Source: an uncultured Pelagibacteraceae bacterium (GTDB lineage: Bacteria > Pseudomonadota > Alphaproteobacteria > Pelagibacterales > Pelagibacteraceae). From it: DNA of 64,000 nt. A model generated the notes under the pieces. The model had not been told where the DNA came from. It did not search any database and saw only the letters and a program-made list of their open reading frames with translations. The position numbers and the translations under genes are program-made. The stretch covers positions 45,321-109,320 of the forward strand of contig CACEHR010000004.1 of NCBI GenBank assembly GCA_902559395.1. The letters run 5' to 3'. Below, piece after piece: positions 26,593 to 35,687 of this stretch (position 1 is the first letter of the stretch; every line of letters begins with the position of its first letter).

Positions 26593-27635
26593 TGTCTAAT
26601 CAAAAAAATCCAGGTCATAACAGTAAAAGAGATTTCTTAAAAGATCCTGTTGAGCATATCGATATAACTTCTTTTGATAGTAGAAAAATTATATCCTCAA
26701 TGGAAAAAATGTCCTTTGTTTCTAGAGAAACAGCAAATGCAGCTAATATTTATAACGAGATGCTTAAAGATAAAGATTGTACAATTTTCCTTACTCTAGC
26801 AGGCTCTACTTCGGCGGCTGGATGTATGAATATTTATAAAGATTTAGTTAAATATAATATGGTAGATGCAATCGTTGCAACAGGAGCCTCCATAGTGGAT
26901 ATGGATTTTTTTGAAGCTCTTGGTTTTAAACATTATCAAGGTTCACAATTTCAAGATGATACTGAGCTTAGGAATAACTATATAGATAGAATTTATGATA
27001 CCTACATAGATGAAGAAGAACTTCAAATGTGCGATAAAATAATATGTGAAATCGCAAATAGCTTAGAAGCGAGAAGTTATACTTCAAGGGAGTTCATTTA
27101 TGAAATGGGAAAGTATTTAAAAAATAACTCAAAGAAAAAAGACTCTTTAATTGAAACCGCTTTTGACAACAATGTTCCTATCTTCTGCCCTGCTTTTACT
27201 GACTCAAGTGCAGGATTTGGGTTAGTTATGCATCAAGAACAAAATCCAAAAAAACATATGACAATAGACTCAGTTAGAGAATTTAGAGAACTAACAGAAA
27301 TTAAAATCAAATCTAAAGGTTCTGGATTATTTATGATTGGTGGTGGTGTGCCTAAGAACTTCATTCAAGATACTGTTATTTGTGCTGAACTATTAGGAAA
27401 AGATGTGGATATGCACAAATATGCTGTTCAAATTACTGTTGCTGATAGTAGAGACGGTGCTTGTAGTAGCTCCACATTAAAAGAAGCAAGCTCGTGGGGA
27501 AAAGTAGATGTTACAAAAGAACAGATGGTATTTGCAGAGGCAACTAGTGTTTTGCCATTAATTGCTAGTGATGCTTATCATAAAGGTGAGTGGAAAAATA
27601 GAACAAGAAAAAACTTTACAAAAATTTTTGAATAA
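26592..27635 (+). CDS. Deoxyhypusine synthase-like protein (putative homospermidine synthase)
   Basis: This 347-residue protein is a bacterial homologue of deoxyhypusine synthase, an NAD-dependent enzyme that transfers the aminobutyl group of spermidine. Bacteria lack eIF5A, so the acceptor is probably a polyamine, as shown for some bacterial members that make homospermidine. Visible motifs are LTLAGSTSAAG, VATGASIVDMDFFEALG, the NAD region MIGGGVPKNFIQD and EASSWGKVDV, which contains Lys304, equivalent in position to the lysine that forms the enzyme-substrate imine in DHS. Its neighbours, a decarboxylase and an agmatinase-like enzyme, agree with a polyamine role. The exact product is inferred. 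Confidence 0.82.
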   Translation: MSNQKNPGHNSKRDFLKDPVEHIDITSFDSRKIISSMEKMSFVSRETANAANIYNEMLKDKDCTIFLTLAGSTSAAGCMNIYKDLVKYNMVDAIVATGASIVDMDFFEALGFKHYQGSQFQDDTELRNNYIDRIYDTYIDEEELQMCDKIICEIANSLEARSYTSREFIYEMGKYLKNNSKKKDSLIETAFDNNVPIFCPAFTDSSAGFGLVMHQEQNPKKHMTIDSVREFRELTEIKIKSKGSGLFMIGGGVPKNFIQDTVICAELLGKDVDMHKYAVQITVADSRDGACSSSTLKEASSWGKVDVTKEQMVFAEATSVLPLIASDAYHKGEWKNRTRKNFTKIFE

Positions 27636-27637
27636 AA

Positions 27638-28513
27638 TTGAAATATCTCTTAAATAAAAACGGATTTTTAGGAATTGATAATAAGTTTAGCTTTAAAGAA
27701 AAGGCTGTAATTGTTCCATTTGGATTAGAAAAAACTGTCAGTTATGGAGGAGGAACAAGAAATGGACCTAAAGAAATTATAAAAGCATCTCATCAAGTTG
27801 AGCTATATGATGAAGAGCTTAACTGCGAACCTTATAAGAAAATAGGTATTAAAACTTTAAAACCATTTAAAATAGACAAAAATATTAAAAAAGCCCTCAA
27901 TAAAATCTCAAAAATTAATAAAGAGATTTTAGATAAAAAACTTTTCCCAATGACTTTAGGTGGAGAACATTCAATAACCCCTGGATGTATTGTTCCTTTT
28001 ACTAAAAAATATAAAAATATTTGCCTCTTACATTTTGATGCCCATGCAGATTTACGTCAAAGCTATAATGGAGAAAAATTTTCACATGCATCAGCAATTA
28101 GAAGATGTCTGGATTATAAAAATGTTTCTTTAATTTCATTTGGGATAAGAAATATCTCAGAAAGTGAAATTCCATTTTTAAAAAAAAATTCTTCAAGAAT
28201 AAATATATTTTGGGCAAAAGATAAAAAAAAATGGAATTTGTCTAAATTTAAAAAACTAATTAAAAACAAAACTGTTTATCTTACATTTGATGTAGACGGA
28301 CTTGATTCAAGCATTATGCCTGCAACTGGTACACCTGAACCAGGAGGACTTTTGTGGGATGAAACATTGGATATAATAAGAATTGCAGCTAAAAACTCGA
28401 AAATTGTTGGTGCAGATATTAATGAACTATCTCCAATTAAAGGATTTAATTCGTATAATTTTCTTGTTGCAAAATTAGCTTATAAAATTTTGTCTTATAA
28501 ATTTTTATATTAA
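27638..28513 (+). CDS. speB: Agmatinase-like ureohydrolase
   Basis: This enzyme of the arginase/agmatinase superfamily hydrolyses a guanidino group to urea; in a polyamine operon agmatine to putrescine is the most likely reaction. The manganese ligands are in GGEHSITPG, HFDAHADLR and TFDVDGLDSSIMPATGTPEP. The 291 residues fit agmatinase. Start appears to be TTG at 27638-27640, two bases after the preceding stop; the first residues MKYLLNKNGFLGID look natural. Arginase or guanidinobutyrase activity cannot be excluded. The stop shares the TTAA at 28510-28513 with the convergent transporter gene. Confidence 0.8.
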   Translation: MKYLLNKNGFLGIDNKFSFKEKAVIVPFGLEKTVSYGGGTRNGPKEIIKASHQVELYDEELNCEPYKKIGIKTLKPFKIDKNIKKALNKISKINKEILDKKLFPMTLGGEHSITPGCIVPFTKKYKNICLLHFDAHADLRQSYNGEKFSHASAIRRCLDYKNVSLISFGIRNISESEIPFLKKNSSRINIFWAKDKKKWNLSKFKKLIKNKTVYLTFDVDGLDSSIMPATGTPEPGGLLWDETLDIIRIAAKNSKIVGADINELSPIKGFNSYNFLVAKLAYKILSYKFLY

Positions 28514-29064
28514 ACTTTAATTGGTTTAATAATTTTCAATAACATTCTGAATGGTATCAACATTATTATAGCAACTAAAATTTTTACCGCTAAATCTCCA
28601 AGAGATAAAGTAACCCAAGGTACCCCTGTTGCATAAAATGATATTGAGAAAAATAAAAATGTGTCGACTGTTGATCCAATCAAAGATGAAGTAAGTGGTG
28701 CAACAAACCACTTTTTTTTTCTTAATCGATCAAAAATTTGAATGTCTAACAATTGGGCGGTGATAAAAGCAACCCCTGATCCAATTGCAATTCTAACAGA
28801 GATTAAATCTGCAAAATCAGTTGAGAATATCAATGTAAATATAATTCCTATTAAAAAGCCCAAATATACAATTTGTCTTGCTAATAATTTTCCATACGAC
28901 CTATTCGCTAAATCTGTTATTAAAAAAGCTATTGGGTAACTAAAAGCTCCGTAAGTTAAAATCTCATTTAATCCAAAATAGTTTATTGGAAACTGAACTA
29001 AATAATTAGAAGATAATACAACAACCCCCATCATTATAGACAGGGTGATAAATAATTTGTTCAT
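28510..29064 (-). CDS. Queuosine precursor transporter (YhhQ/VUT family)
   Basis: This 184-residue membrane protein has about six helices and belongs to the VUT_1 family, which imports 7-cyano- or 7-aminomethyl-7-deazaguanine for queuosine in tRNA. The segments FLITDLANRSYGKLLARQIVY, IAIGSGVAFITAQLLDI and GSTVDTFLFFSISFYATG are characteristic. It is translationally coupled to rpmB by a TAATG overlap, so an RNA-modification precursor transporter is tied to a ribosomal-protein gene. The substrate is inferred from family. Confidence 0.83.
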   Translation of the reverse strand: MNKLFITLSIMMGVVVLSSNYLVQFPINYFGLNEILTYGAFSYPIAFLITDLANRSYGKLLARQIVYLGFLIGIIFTLIFSTDFADLISVRIAIGSGVAFITAQLLDIQIFDRLRKKKWFVAPLTSSLIGSTVDTFLFFSISFYATGVPWVTLSLGDLAVKILVAIIMLIPFRMLLKIIKPIKV

Positions 29065-29375
29065 TAAGCTGATTTAGCTAAAGGTTTCTTTTTAAAAGGG
29101 GATTTAATTAAAACTACTTTTTTTAACTTTTTTAATCTTGGAGATAAATTTTTATTTTTTACAGTTTTTAAAAATTCATCAAAACTACCTTTTTTGTCAA
29201 CTGACCTAACACCTGAATTGCTTACAGTAAGTTTTAAACTTCTTCCAGTAAGCTCACTTGTAAATTTTACTTTTTTAAGATTAGGTAAAAATCTTCTTTT
29301 AGTCTTGTTGTTAGCATGACTAACATTATGACCTTTCATAGGAATTTTACCTGTAAGTTCGCATTTTTTTGACAT
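29064..29375 (-). CDS. rpmB: 50S ribosomal protein L28
   Basis: L28 is a structural protein of the large ribosomal subunit. The 103-residue protein starts [20 protein letters not shown] and continues [13 protein letters not shown], the family signature. The open frame extends 34 codons further into pyrD, but homology and a promoter at 29388-29416 fix the ATG at 29373-29375. The leader would be only about six bases and shows no Shine-Dalgarno sequence. The downstream transporter gene overlaps by one base. Confidence 0.96.
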   Translation of the reverse strand: MSKKCELTGKIPMKGHNVSHANNKTKRRFLPNLKKVKFTSELTGRSLKLTVSNSGVRSVDKKGSFDEFLKTVKNKNLSPRLKKLKKVVLIKSPFKKKPLAKSA

Positions 29376-29387
29376 AATAACAATGCC

Positions 29388-29416
29388 TATATAAGGGGAG
29401 ATATTGAATGCGTCAA
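29388..29416 (-). promoter_or_regulatory. rpmB promoter with near-zero leader
   Basis: On the minus strand, TTGACG (29416-29411), a 17-base spacer and TATATA (29393-29388) make a near-consensus sigma-70 promoter between pyrD and rpmB. Only 12 bases separate the -10 element from the ATG, so the expected leader is about six bases. Confidence 0.65.
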
Positions 29417-29427
29417 GTTTAATACAT

Positions 29428-30480
29428 TTAAGAAACAGTTTTATTTCCAACAATTTCTGTGAAATTTTTGACACCATCTCTTATTAGTAATTCTTTTAAG
29501 TCTTTTTTAATCATGCCAGCAATATTGGGTCCTTGAAATACCATGCCGGTATACAACTGAACATAATCTGCTCCTAATAAAAACTTATCATAAGCTGCTT
29601 TACCTGAGTCAACGCCGCCCACTCCAATTATTTTAATTTTACCTTTAATTAATTTATAGAATTTACTTATTAAAAGATTTGATTTTTTTTCAATAGGTTT
29701 TCCAGATAAACCACCTTTTTGATGTCTCTGTATATTTTGGAGTGTTTCCCGAGAAGCTTCAGATGTGTTTGAAATTATTATTGCGCTTATTTCATTTTCT
29801 AAAAGTATTTCTGAAATTAATTCAATTTGATTTTCATTTATGTCTGGTGAAATCTTTACAGCTATAGGAATTTCAGTTTTTAATTGTTTTTTTTTCTCTG
29901 AGACAGATTTCAATAACTCTTTTAATTTATTTTCTTCATGAAAATTTCTAAGATTTTCAGTATTTGGTGAAGAAATATTAATTGTAATATAATCTGCAAC
30001 TTCAGAAAATTTTTCTAATCCAATTAGATAATCATTCAATCTATCATTAGAATCTTTGTTTGGACCTACATTTACACCTAGTACACCTAGTTTTTTATTA
30101 GATTTTATTCTGTTTAATATTGTATCTGATCCGTGGTTGTTAAAACCTAACCTATTAATTAATGCTTGATCTTCTACCAATCTAAACACTCTTGGTTTTT
30201 CATTCCCATATTGTTTTAATGGTGTAACCGTACCTACTTCAACAAATCCAAACCCTAACTTAAATAAAGGGTTGTATACCTCGGCATTCTTATCGAAACC
30301 TGCTGCAATACCGATGGGATTATCAAGATCTTGATTAAATAATTTGGTTTTTAAAAGGGGATCATTTTTGTTTTCATCAAATATATTTGAAACTAAATTT
30401 AGTTTAAGAGATTGAATTGCTAAAAAATGTGCTCTTTCAGGATCTATTTTAAATATTAAAGATCTTAAATTTGAGTACAT
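29428..30480 (-). CDS. pyrD: Dihydroorotate dehydrogenase (quinone), class 2
   Basis: PyrD oxidises dihydroorotate to orotate in pyrimidine synthesis and passes electrons to quinone. The 350-residue membrane-associated class 2 form is shown by the N-terminal [14 protein letters not shown] helix region, [40 protein letters not shown] with the catalytic serine, and GGLSGKPI. The FMN-binding [14 protein letters not shown] follows. It is joined to lysS by a TAATG overlap, so the two are co-transcribed. Confidence 0.96.
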   Translation of the reverse strand: MYSNLRSLIFKIDPERAHFLAIQSLKLNLVSNIFDENKNDPLLKTKLFNQDLDNPIGIAAGFDKNAEVYNPLFKLGFGFVEVGTVTPLKQYGNEKPRVFRLVEDQALINRLGFNNHGSDTILNRIKSNKKLGVLGVNVGPNKDSNDRLNDYLIGLEKFSEVADYITINISSPNTENLRNFHEENKLKELLKSVSEKKKQLKTEIPIAVKISPDINENQIELISEILLENEISAIIISNTSEASRETLQNIQRHQKGGLSGKPIEKKSNLLISKFYKLIKGKIKIIGVGGVDSGKAAYDKFLLGADYVQLYTGMVFQGPNIAGMIKKDLKELLIRDGVKNFTEIVGNKTVS

Positions 30481-32042
30481 TATTTTAATTTACTAATTAT
30501 CAACTCTTTTGTTTCGTTAACACCAAAAAAACTTATAAAAAAACCCATTCTAGGTCCATTTTCATCTCCAAACACCACTTCATAAATTAACTTAAACCAA
30601 TCTCTTAAATTTTCTGCATACCCATTCTCTTTGCCTGTTGAATAAATTAATGTTTGTATGTCCTCTGGAGACATCTGATCATTACATTGTTCTAAAGTTT
30701 TAACTAAAGCTTGTAGAGCTAATTTTTCATTTTCAGATGGATTTTTATATTTTTTTTGAGCCTTAATAACATCATTAAAATACTTGATTGCATAACCAAC
30801 TAGTCCATCAAAAATTGGAAAGTTTTTTTCATGAATGTTGGATTTATATTTTTTAACAAACTTCCATAATAAATCTTTGTTATCAGCATTACTTGTTTCA
30901 ACTAAATTCAACAACATAGAAAAAGTCATAATCATCTCATCTTTTGGAATATTGCCATTATGAACATGCCAAACAGGATTCATTACTAATTGTTGTTCTG
31001 TTTGTTTTTTTGATTTTTCAATATTATCAAGGTACTCATCTACAGCTTTAGGAACTATTTCTTTATAAAGTTTTTTTGCTCTTTTTGGATTTTGATACAT
31101 GTATAAAGATAAGCTTTCAGGTGAAGCATATTTTAACCACTGGTCAATAGTAATACCATTTCCTTTTGATTTTGAAATTTTTTCACCCTTTTCATCAAGA
31201 AATAATTCATAAGCAAATCCAGATGGATGTTTTTTACCGATCAAATTTATAATTTTAGTTGATAAAATTGCACTTTCTATAAGGTCTTTTCCATACATTT
31301 CAAAATCTATATCCAAAGCATACCATCTCATTGCCCAATCAACTTTCCACTGTAATTTACAATTTCCATCTAAAATACTAGTTTCTAATTTTTTACCCTT
31401 ATTATCAAAAATTATTTTAGAATTTTTTTTATCAATTTCTATAACTGGTATTTCTAGTACATGCCCTGTGTCTGGACAAATAGGTAAAAAAGGACAGTAA
31501 GTTTGTTGACGTTCTTTGCCCAAAGTTGGAAGTATAATATTCATTATACCATTATAATTTTCTAAAATAATTTTTAATGTTGGGTTGAAAAAACCACCTT
31601 TGTATAAAGATGTCGAACTTTTAAAACTGTATTTAAAATTAAAACTGTTTAAAAAATCTTTTAACATTTCATTATTATGTTCTCCAAAACTTGTAAATTT
31701 TTCAAATGGATCTGGAACTTGTGTTAATGGTTTGTGTAAATTTTTGTTTAGTAATTCCTGATTAGGAACATTATCAGGAACTTTTCTTAAACCATCCATA
31801 TCATCAGAAAAAGTAATTATCTCTGTTGGTAAATCTGTAAGTTGCTTTAATGCATTAACTATCATTGATGTACGTGCAACTTCACCAAATGTTCCAATAT
31901 GGGGAAGACCACTTGGGCCATATCCTGTTTGAAGGGTAATTTTCCCTTTTTTATCAATAAATGATTTTCTCTCACGAAGCATTTTTTTTGCTTCAACGAA
32001 AGGCCAAGCACTTGTTTTATCTAAAATTTCTTTTTTAATCAC
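30480..32042 (-). CDS. lysS: Lysyl-tRNA synthetase, class I
   Basis: This enzyme charges tRNA-Lys. It is the class I form (archaeal-type LysK), widespread in alphaproteobacteria, and unrelated to E. coli LysS. The HIGH-like motif is PSGLPHIGTFGE, and the KMSKS-like loop is KISKSKGNG. A zinc-binding set may be supplied by the cysteines in TYCPFLPICPDTGH. The 520 residues match. Start is GTG (plus-strand cac at 32040-32042), giving MIKKEILDK. It heads a two-gene operon with pyrD and is divergent from trkH. Confidence 0.95.
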   Translation of the reverse strand: MIKKEILDKTSAWPFVEAKKMLRERKSFIDKKGKITLQTGYGPSGLPHIGTFGEVARTSMIVNALKQLTDLPTEIITFSDDMDGLRKVPDNVPNQELLNKNLHKPLTQVPDPFEKFTSFGEHNNEMLKDFLNSFNFKYSFKSSTSLYKGGFFNPTLKIILENYNGIMNIILPTLGKERQQTYCPFLPICPDTGHVLEIPVIEIDKKNSKIIFDNKGKKLETSILDGNCKLQWKVDWAMRWYALDIDFEMYGKDLIESAILSTKIINLIGKKHPSGFAYELFLDEKGEKISKSKGNGITIDQWLKYASPESLSLYMYQNPKRAKKLYKEIVPKAVDEYLDNIEKSKKQTEQQLVMNPVWHVHNGNIPKDEMIMTFSMLLNLVETSNADNKDLLWKFVKKYKSNIHEKNFPIFDGLVGYAIKYFNDVIKAQKKYKNPSENEKLALQALVKTLEQCNDQMSPEDIQTLIYSTGKENGYAENLRDWFKLIYEVVFGDENGPRMGFFISFFGVNETKELIISKLK

Positions 32043-32132
32043 GAATATATCTTTTATAAAATCTTAAATTGGCGATTTTATTAATTCTTATAGAGTTGAA
32101 ATTTATTTACCATAAAATAATGTTCTTTCAAA

Positions 32133-33572
32133 ATGTCTAATTATAAAACTGTTTTTTTTACACTAGGAATTTTGCAAATAATTTTAGGAGTCTCAATGTT
32201 CATCCCTATAATTGCTCAATTTGTTTATTCCGAAATAGATTCATCGTTTTTTGGTGCATCTATTGTAACTATAATTTTTGGATCATTATTTTTTCTTTCA
32301 AATCTAGACCACGATAAGAAGTTAAATTTACAACAAGCATTTTTATTAACTGCTTTGTCTTGGTTAAGTATTGCTATTTTTGGATCTTTACCATTTATAT
32401 TTTCGACTATGGAGCTTTCAATTACTAATGCTTTTTTTGAGAGTATGTCTGGTATTACAACAACTGGATCTACAATTATTTCTGACTTAGAGAATACACC
32501 AAAAGGTATTCTATTATGGAGAGCATTACTTCAATGGCTGGGTGGTATTGGTATAATTGTGATGGCAATTACCCTAATGCCTATAATGAATGTTGGTGGT
32601 ATGCAATTATTTAAAATTTCTAGCAACGACTCATCTGAAAAAATTCTTCCTAAATCGAAAGAAATAGCTTTGAGACTTATTTATATTTATTCAGGTCTAA
32701 CCGCTCTTTGTGCATTATCATATTGGATATTTGGAATGGGAAAATTTGATAGTTTAACTCATTCTATGACTACTATAGCTACAGGTGGATTTTCAAATTA
32801 TAATCAATCTATCGGGTATTTTAACAGTGTTCCTATAGAAATATCATCGATGATCTTTATAATTTTAGGAAGTATTCCATTTATTACATACATTAAATTT
32901 ATTAGTGGTAATAAAAGAATATTTTTAAACGATATTCAAATCAGAACATTTATTAAAATAATAATTATAAGCATTCTTATATTGTCAATATATTTATTAT
33001 TTAATAATAACGGAAACTTTAGTTTAAGATCTATTTTTTTTAATACGATTTCAATATTAACAGGAACAGGTTATGTTAATGCCGAATTTGATGGTTGGGG
33101 AAGCTTTCCAATAACAATATTTCTTGCACTAATGTTTATCGGGGGCTGTGCAGGATCAACTACTTGTGGTGTTAAAATTTTTAGAATTCAAATTTTATAT
33201 TTATTCATTTTAAATCAACTAAAAAAAATTATATATCCAAAAGGAATATTTATAATTAAATATGATCAAGGATCTGTAGATGATAAATTTATTGCATCAA
33301 TAATATCGTTTATTTATTTTTACTTTGTTATTTTTTTTATTTTAGCTGCATTATTGTCATTAACAGGTCTCGATTTTATAACTGCTATCTCTGGAGCAGC
33401 AACATCAATATCAAATGTTGGTCCAGGTTTGGGTCCTATTATCGGTCCTAATGGAGATTTTTCAGCTTTACCTGATATTTCTAAATGGATCTTAACTGTA
33501 GGTATGATTTTGGGTAGACTTGAGTTGTTTGCAATATTAGTATTGTTCTTACCATCTTTTTGGAAAAATTGA
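32133..33572 (+). CDS. trkH: Trk-type potassium uptake protein
   Basis: TrkH is the ion-conducting membrane subunit of the Trk potassium transporter. The 479 residues contain the repeated pore (P-loop) segments: SGITTTGSTIISDLE, MTTIATGGFSNYN, ILTGTGYVNAEFDGWG and ATSISNVGPGLG, each with the T-(T/G)-G filter pattern. The helix LGGIGIIVMAITLMPIM is also typical. The regulatory NAD-binding TrkA is not in view. The next gene begins three bases after the stop, so it is probably co-transcribed. Confidence 0.93.
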   Translation: MSNYKTVFFTLGILQIILGVSMFIPIIAQFVYSEIDSSFFGASIVTIIFGSLFFLSNLDHDKKLNLQQAFLLTALSWLSIAIFGSLPFIFSTMELSITNAFFESMSGITTTGSTIISDLENTPKGILLWRALLQWLGGIGIIVMAITLMPIMNVGGMQLFKISSNDSSEKILPKSKEIALRLIYIYSGLTALCALSYWIFGMGKFDSLTHSMTTIATGGFSNYNQSIGYFNSVPIEISSMIFIILGSIPFITYIKFISGNKRIFLNDIQIRTFIKIIIISILILSIYLLFNNNGNFSLRSIFFNTISILTGTGYVNAEFDGWGSFPITIFLALMFIGGCAGSTTCGVKIFRIQILYLFILNQLKKIIYPKGIFIIKYDQGSVDDKFIASIISFIYFYFVIFFILAALLSLTGLDFITAISGAATSISNVGPGLGPIIGPNGDFSALPDISKWILTVGMILGRLELFAILVLFLPSFWKN

Positions 33573-33574
33573 TT

Positions 33575-34951
33575 ATGTCTGAAACAAAGAAACAAACATG
33601 GCTTGATTCTCTCGCAGTTTATAAAGATATTCGAATGGTAAGAATTCTTTTATTAGGTGCAATAAGTGGTTTCCCATGGGTATTAATTGCAAGCAGTTTG
33701 AGTCTTTGGCTTAAAGAAGAAGGTCTTAGTAGATCAACAATTGGATGGGCAGGTTTAATTTTTGGAGTATACGCTTTCAATTATTTGTGGGCTCCGATTA
33801 TAGATAGAATTCAAATTCCAATACTAACAAAAAAATTAGGCCATAGAAGAGGCTGGATAGTTTTGATGCAATTAATTATTTTGTTAAGTCTTGTTGTTTG
33901 GAGTGTGATTAATCCAACTGAAAATTTGGCTTTATTAATTACTGTAGGTTTAATTATTGCTATAGCATCAGCAACCCAAGATATAACTGTAGATGCATTA
34001 AGAATTGAACAGATAAATGAAAATGAAGGAAAATCAATGGCTGCTGGTGCAGCTATGGCTGTTGTTGGTTGGTGGACTGGGTACAAATTAGGTGGAGTTG
34101 TTGCTTTATTTACAGCAGAATATTTTGAAAACCTGGGTGTTGCCGACTATTGGCAAGCTACTTTTTTAATTTTAGGTGTTTTAATAATTTTAATGAATAT
34201 AGGATTAATGTTTGTTCATGAACCTATAGAAACAAATAGACAAGCAAAGCAAAGAGAAACAGACAAATTGATCGAAGGAAAACTTGGATCTAGCAATATA
34301 ATTACAAATTTTATCGCATATATTACAGGAACTATAGGCGGACCTATTATTAGTTTTTTTAGAAAAAATGGTTTTGCCATTGCAGCTGGAATTTTAGGAT
34401 TTGTTTTCTTGTTTAAGATAGGTGAGGCATTTATGGGAAGAATGTCTATTGTTTTTTATAAAGAAATTGGTTTCTCCAAAGGTCAAATTGCAATTTATTC
34501 AAAAGGACTTGGTTGGATAACAACAGTAGTGTTTACTTTGTTGGGTGGAATAATGGCCATGAGAGCTGGAACAATTAAAACTATGTTCTTTGCTGGTGGG
34601 TTAATGGCTATAACAAATCTTTTATTTGCAGTTTTAGCATGGACTGGAAAATCAGAAATTTTATTTGCAATTGCGGTTATAGCTGATGATATCACAGCAG
34701 CTTTTGCAACTGTAGCATTTGTTGCATTTATATCATTACTAGTTGATAGAACTTATACAGCGACACAGTATGCATTACTTGCTTCAATTGGTACTGCTGG
34801 CCGTACTACTTTGGCTTCATCTTCAGGAGCTTTGGTTGACTGGTTAAACGGAGATTGGGGAACATTTTTTGTTTTAACGACTATTATGGTGATACCATCG
34901 TTAATTTTTTTGTGGTTAATTAAAAACAAAATTAAAATTGGTGCAAAATAA
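33575..34951 (+). CDS. ampG: AmpG-like MFS permease (muropeptide import)
   Basis: This 12-helix major-facilitator transporter resembles AmpG, which imports anhydromuropeptides. AmpG-like features are GAISGFPWVLIASSLSLWL near the N-terminus, YLWAPIIDRIQIP, LGHRRGWIVLMQL and ASATQDITVDALRIE. The open frame starts five codons earlier at 33560; the ATG at 33575, just after the trkH stop, gives 458 residues. An NlpC/P60 peptidase gene follows with overlap, and AmgK/MurU occur elsewhere in the window, both agreeing with peptidoglycan recycling. Substrate is inferred. Confidence 0.72.
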   Translation: MSETKKQTWLDSLAVYKDIRMVRILLLGAISGFPWVLIASSLSLWLKEEGLSRSTIGWAGLIFGVYAFNYLWAPIIDRIQIPILTKKLGHRRGWIVLMQLIILLSLVVWSVINPTENLALLITVGLIIAIASATQDITVDALRIEQINENEGKSMAAGAAMAVVGWWTGYKLGGVVALFTAEYFENLGVADYWQATFLILGVLIILMNIGLMFVHEPIETNRQAKQRETDKLIEGKLGSSNIITNFIAYITGTIGGPIISFFRKNGFAIAAGILGFVFLFKIGEAFMGRMSIVFYKEIGFSKGQIAIYSKGLGWITTVVFTLLGGIMAMRAGTIKTMFFAGGLMAITNLLFAVLAWTGKSEILFAIAVIADDITAAFATVAFVAFISLLVDRTYTATQYALLASIGTAGRTTLASSSGALVDWLNGDWGTFFVLTTIMVIPSLIFLWLIKNKIKIGAK

Positions 34952-35687
34952 TTTTTATTTCATTGGTAATTTTTCGAATATTTACAAAAATCCTTCGAGA
35001 AAATCTGAAGTAACTTCACAAATTGTTTATGGTGAAAAATTCAAAATTTTAGCAAAAAATAAAGGTTGGATAAAAATTAAAACTTTATTTGATAATTATA
35101 AGGGGTTTATAAAAAATTCAAAATATATAGAAAAATTTAGCCCCAATTATAAGGTCAGTTCACTAAAAGCAAAGATTTATAAAAAACCTGGAATTGGAAC
35201 TAGCAGTTGGCTTCCACTTGCATCCAAATTATCTGTAATTGAGCAAAATAGGAATTACGTAAAAATTGAAAAAAATAAATGGATTAAAAAAGCAGATATA
35301 AAAAAATTAACTCATAAAGAAAATAATTTTACAAAAATATTTAAAAAATTTTTAAATGTAAAATATGTTTGGGGTGGAAAAACATTCCAGGGTATTGATT
35401 GCTCAGCTTTATTACAAATATTTTTTTGTTATAATAACTCGTTTTATCCAAGAGATACAAGAGATCAGATCAAATATACAAAAAAGAATTCAAAAAAAAG
35501 AAAATTTAAAAAAGGAGATATTATTTTTTGGAAAGGTCATGTTGCAATGTGTTTAAATTCCGAAAAACTAATTCATGCTTATGGTCCAGAAAGAAAAGTA
35601 ATTATTATGCCAATTATAGAAACAATTAATAGAATTCAAAAGACTGCCAACCTAAATGTAAAAAAAGTATCTAGAATAAAATATTAA
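34941..35687 (+). CDS. NlpC/P60 peptidase with SH3-like domains
   Basis: This predicted cell-wall peptidase cleaves within peptide stems. Two SH3-like stretches come first (about residues 1-60 and 65-125), then an NlpC/P60 domain with the catalytic cysteine in FQGIDCSALLQ and the histidine in FWKGHVAMCL; the loop YVWGGKTF precedes them. No signal peptide is visible, so it may act on imported muropeptides in the cytoplasm, like YkfC-type enzymes. Start is GTG at 34941 (or TTG at 34938), overlapping the ampG stop. Its stop shares TTAA (35684-35687) with the convergent tyrA. Confidence 0.85.
   Translation: MQNNFYFIGNFSNIYKNPSRKSEVTSQIVYGEKFKILAKNKGWIKIKTLFDNYKGFIKNSKYIEKFSPNYKVSSLKAKIYKKPGIGTSSWLPLASKLSVIEQNRNYVKIEKNKWIKKADIKKLTHKENNFTKIFKKFLNVKYVWGGKTFQGIDCSALLQIFFCYNNSFYPRDTRDQIKYTKKNSKKRKFKKGDIIFWKGHVAMCLNSEKLIHAYGPERKVIIMPIIETINRIQKTANLNVKKVSRIKY

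Noticed and set aside
26592..27635. True deoxyhypusine modification of a translation factor
   Set aside because: Bacteria use EF-P rather than eIF5A and the operon context is polyamine metabolism, so a polyamine product is more likely.
29376..29477. 34-codon N-terminal extension of L28 into pyrD
   Set aside because: L28 starts at [10 protein letters not shown], and a near-consensus promoter lies in the extension.
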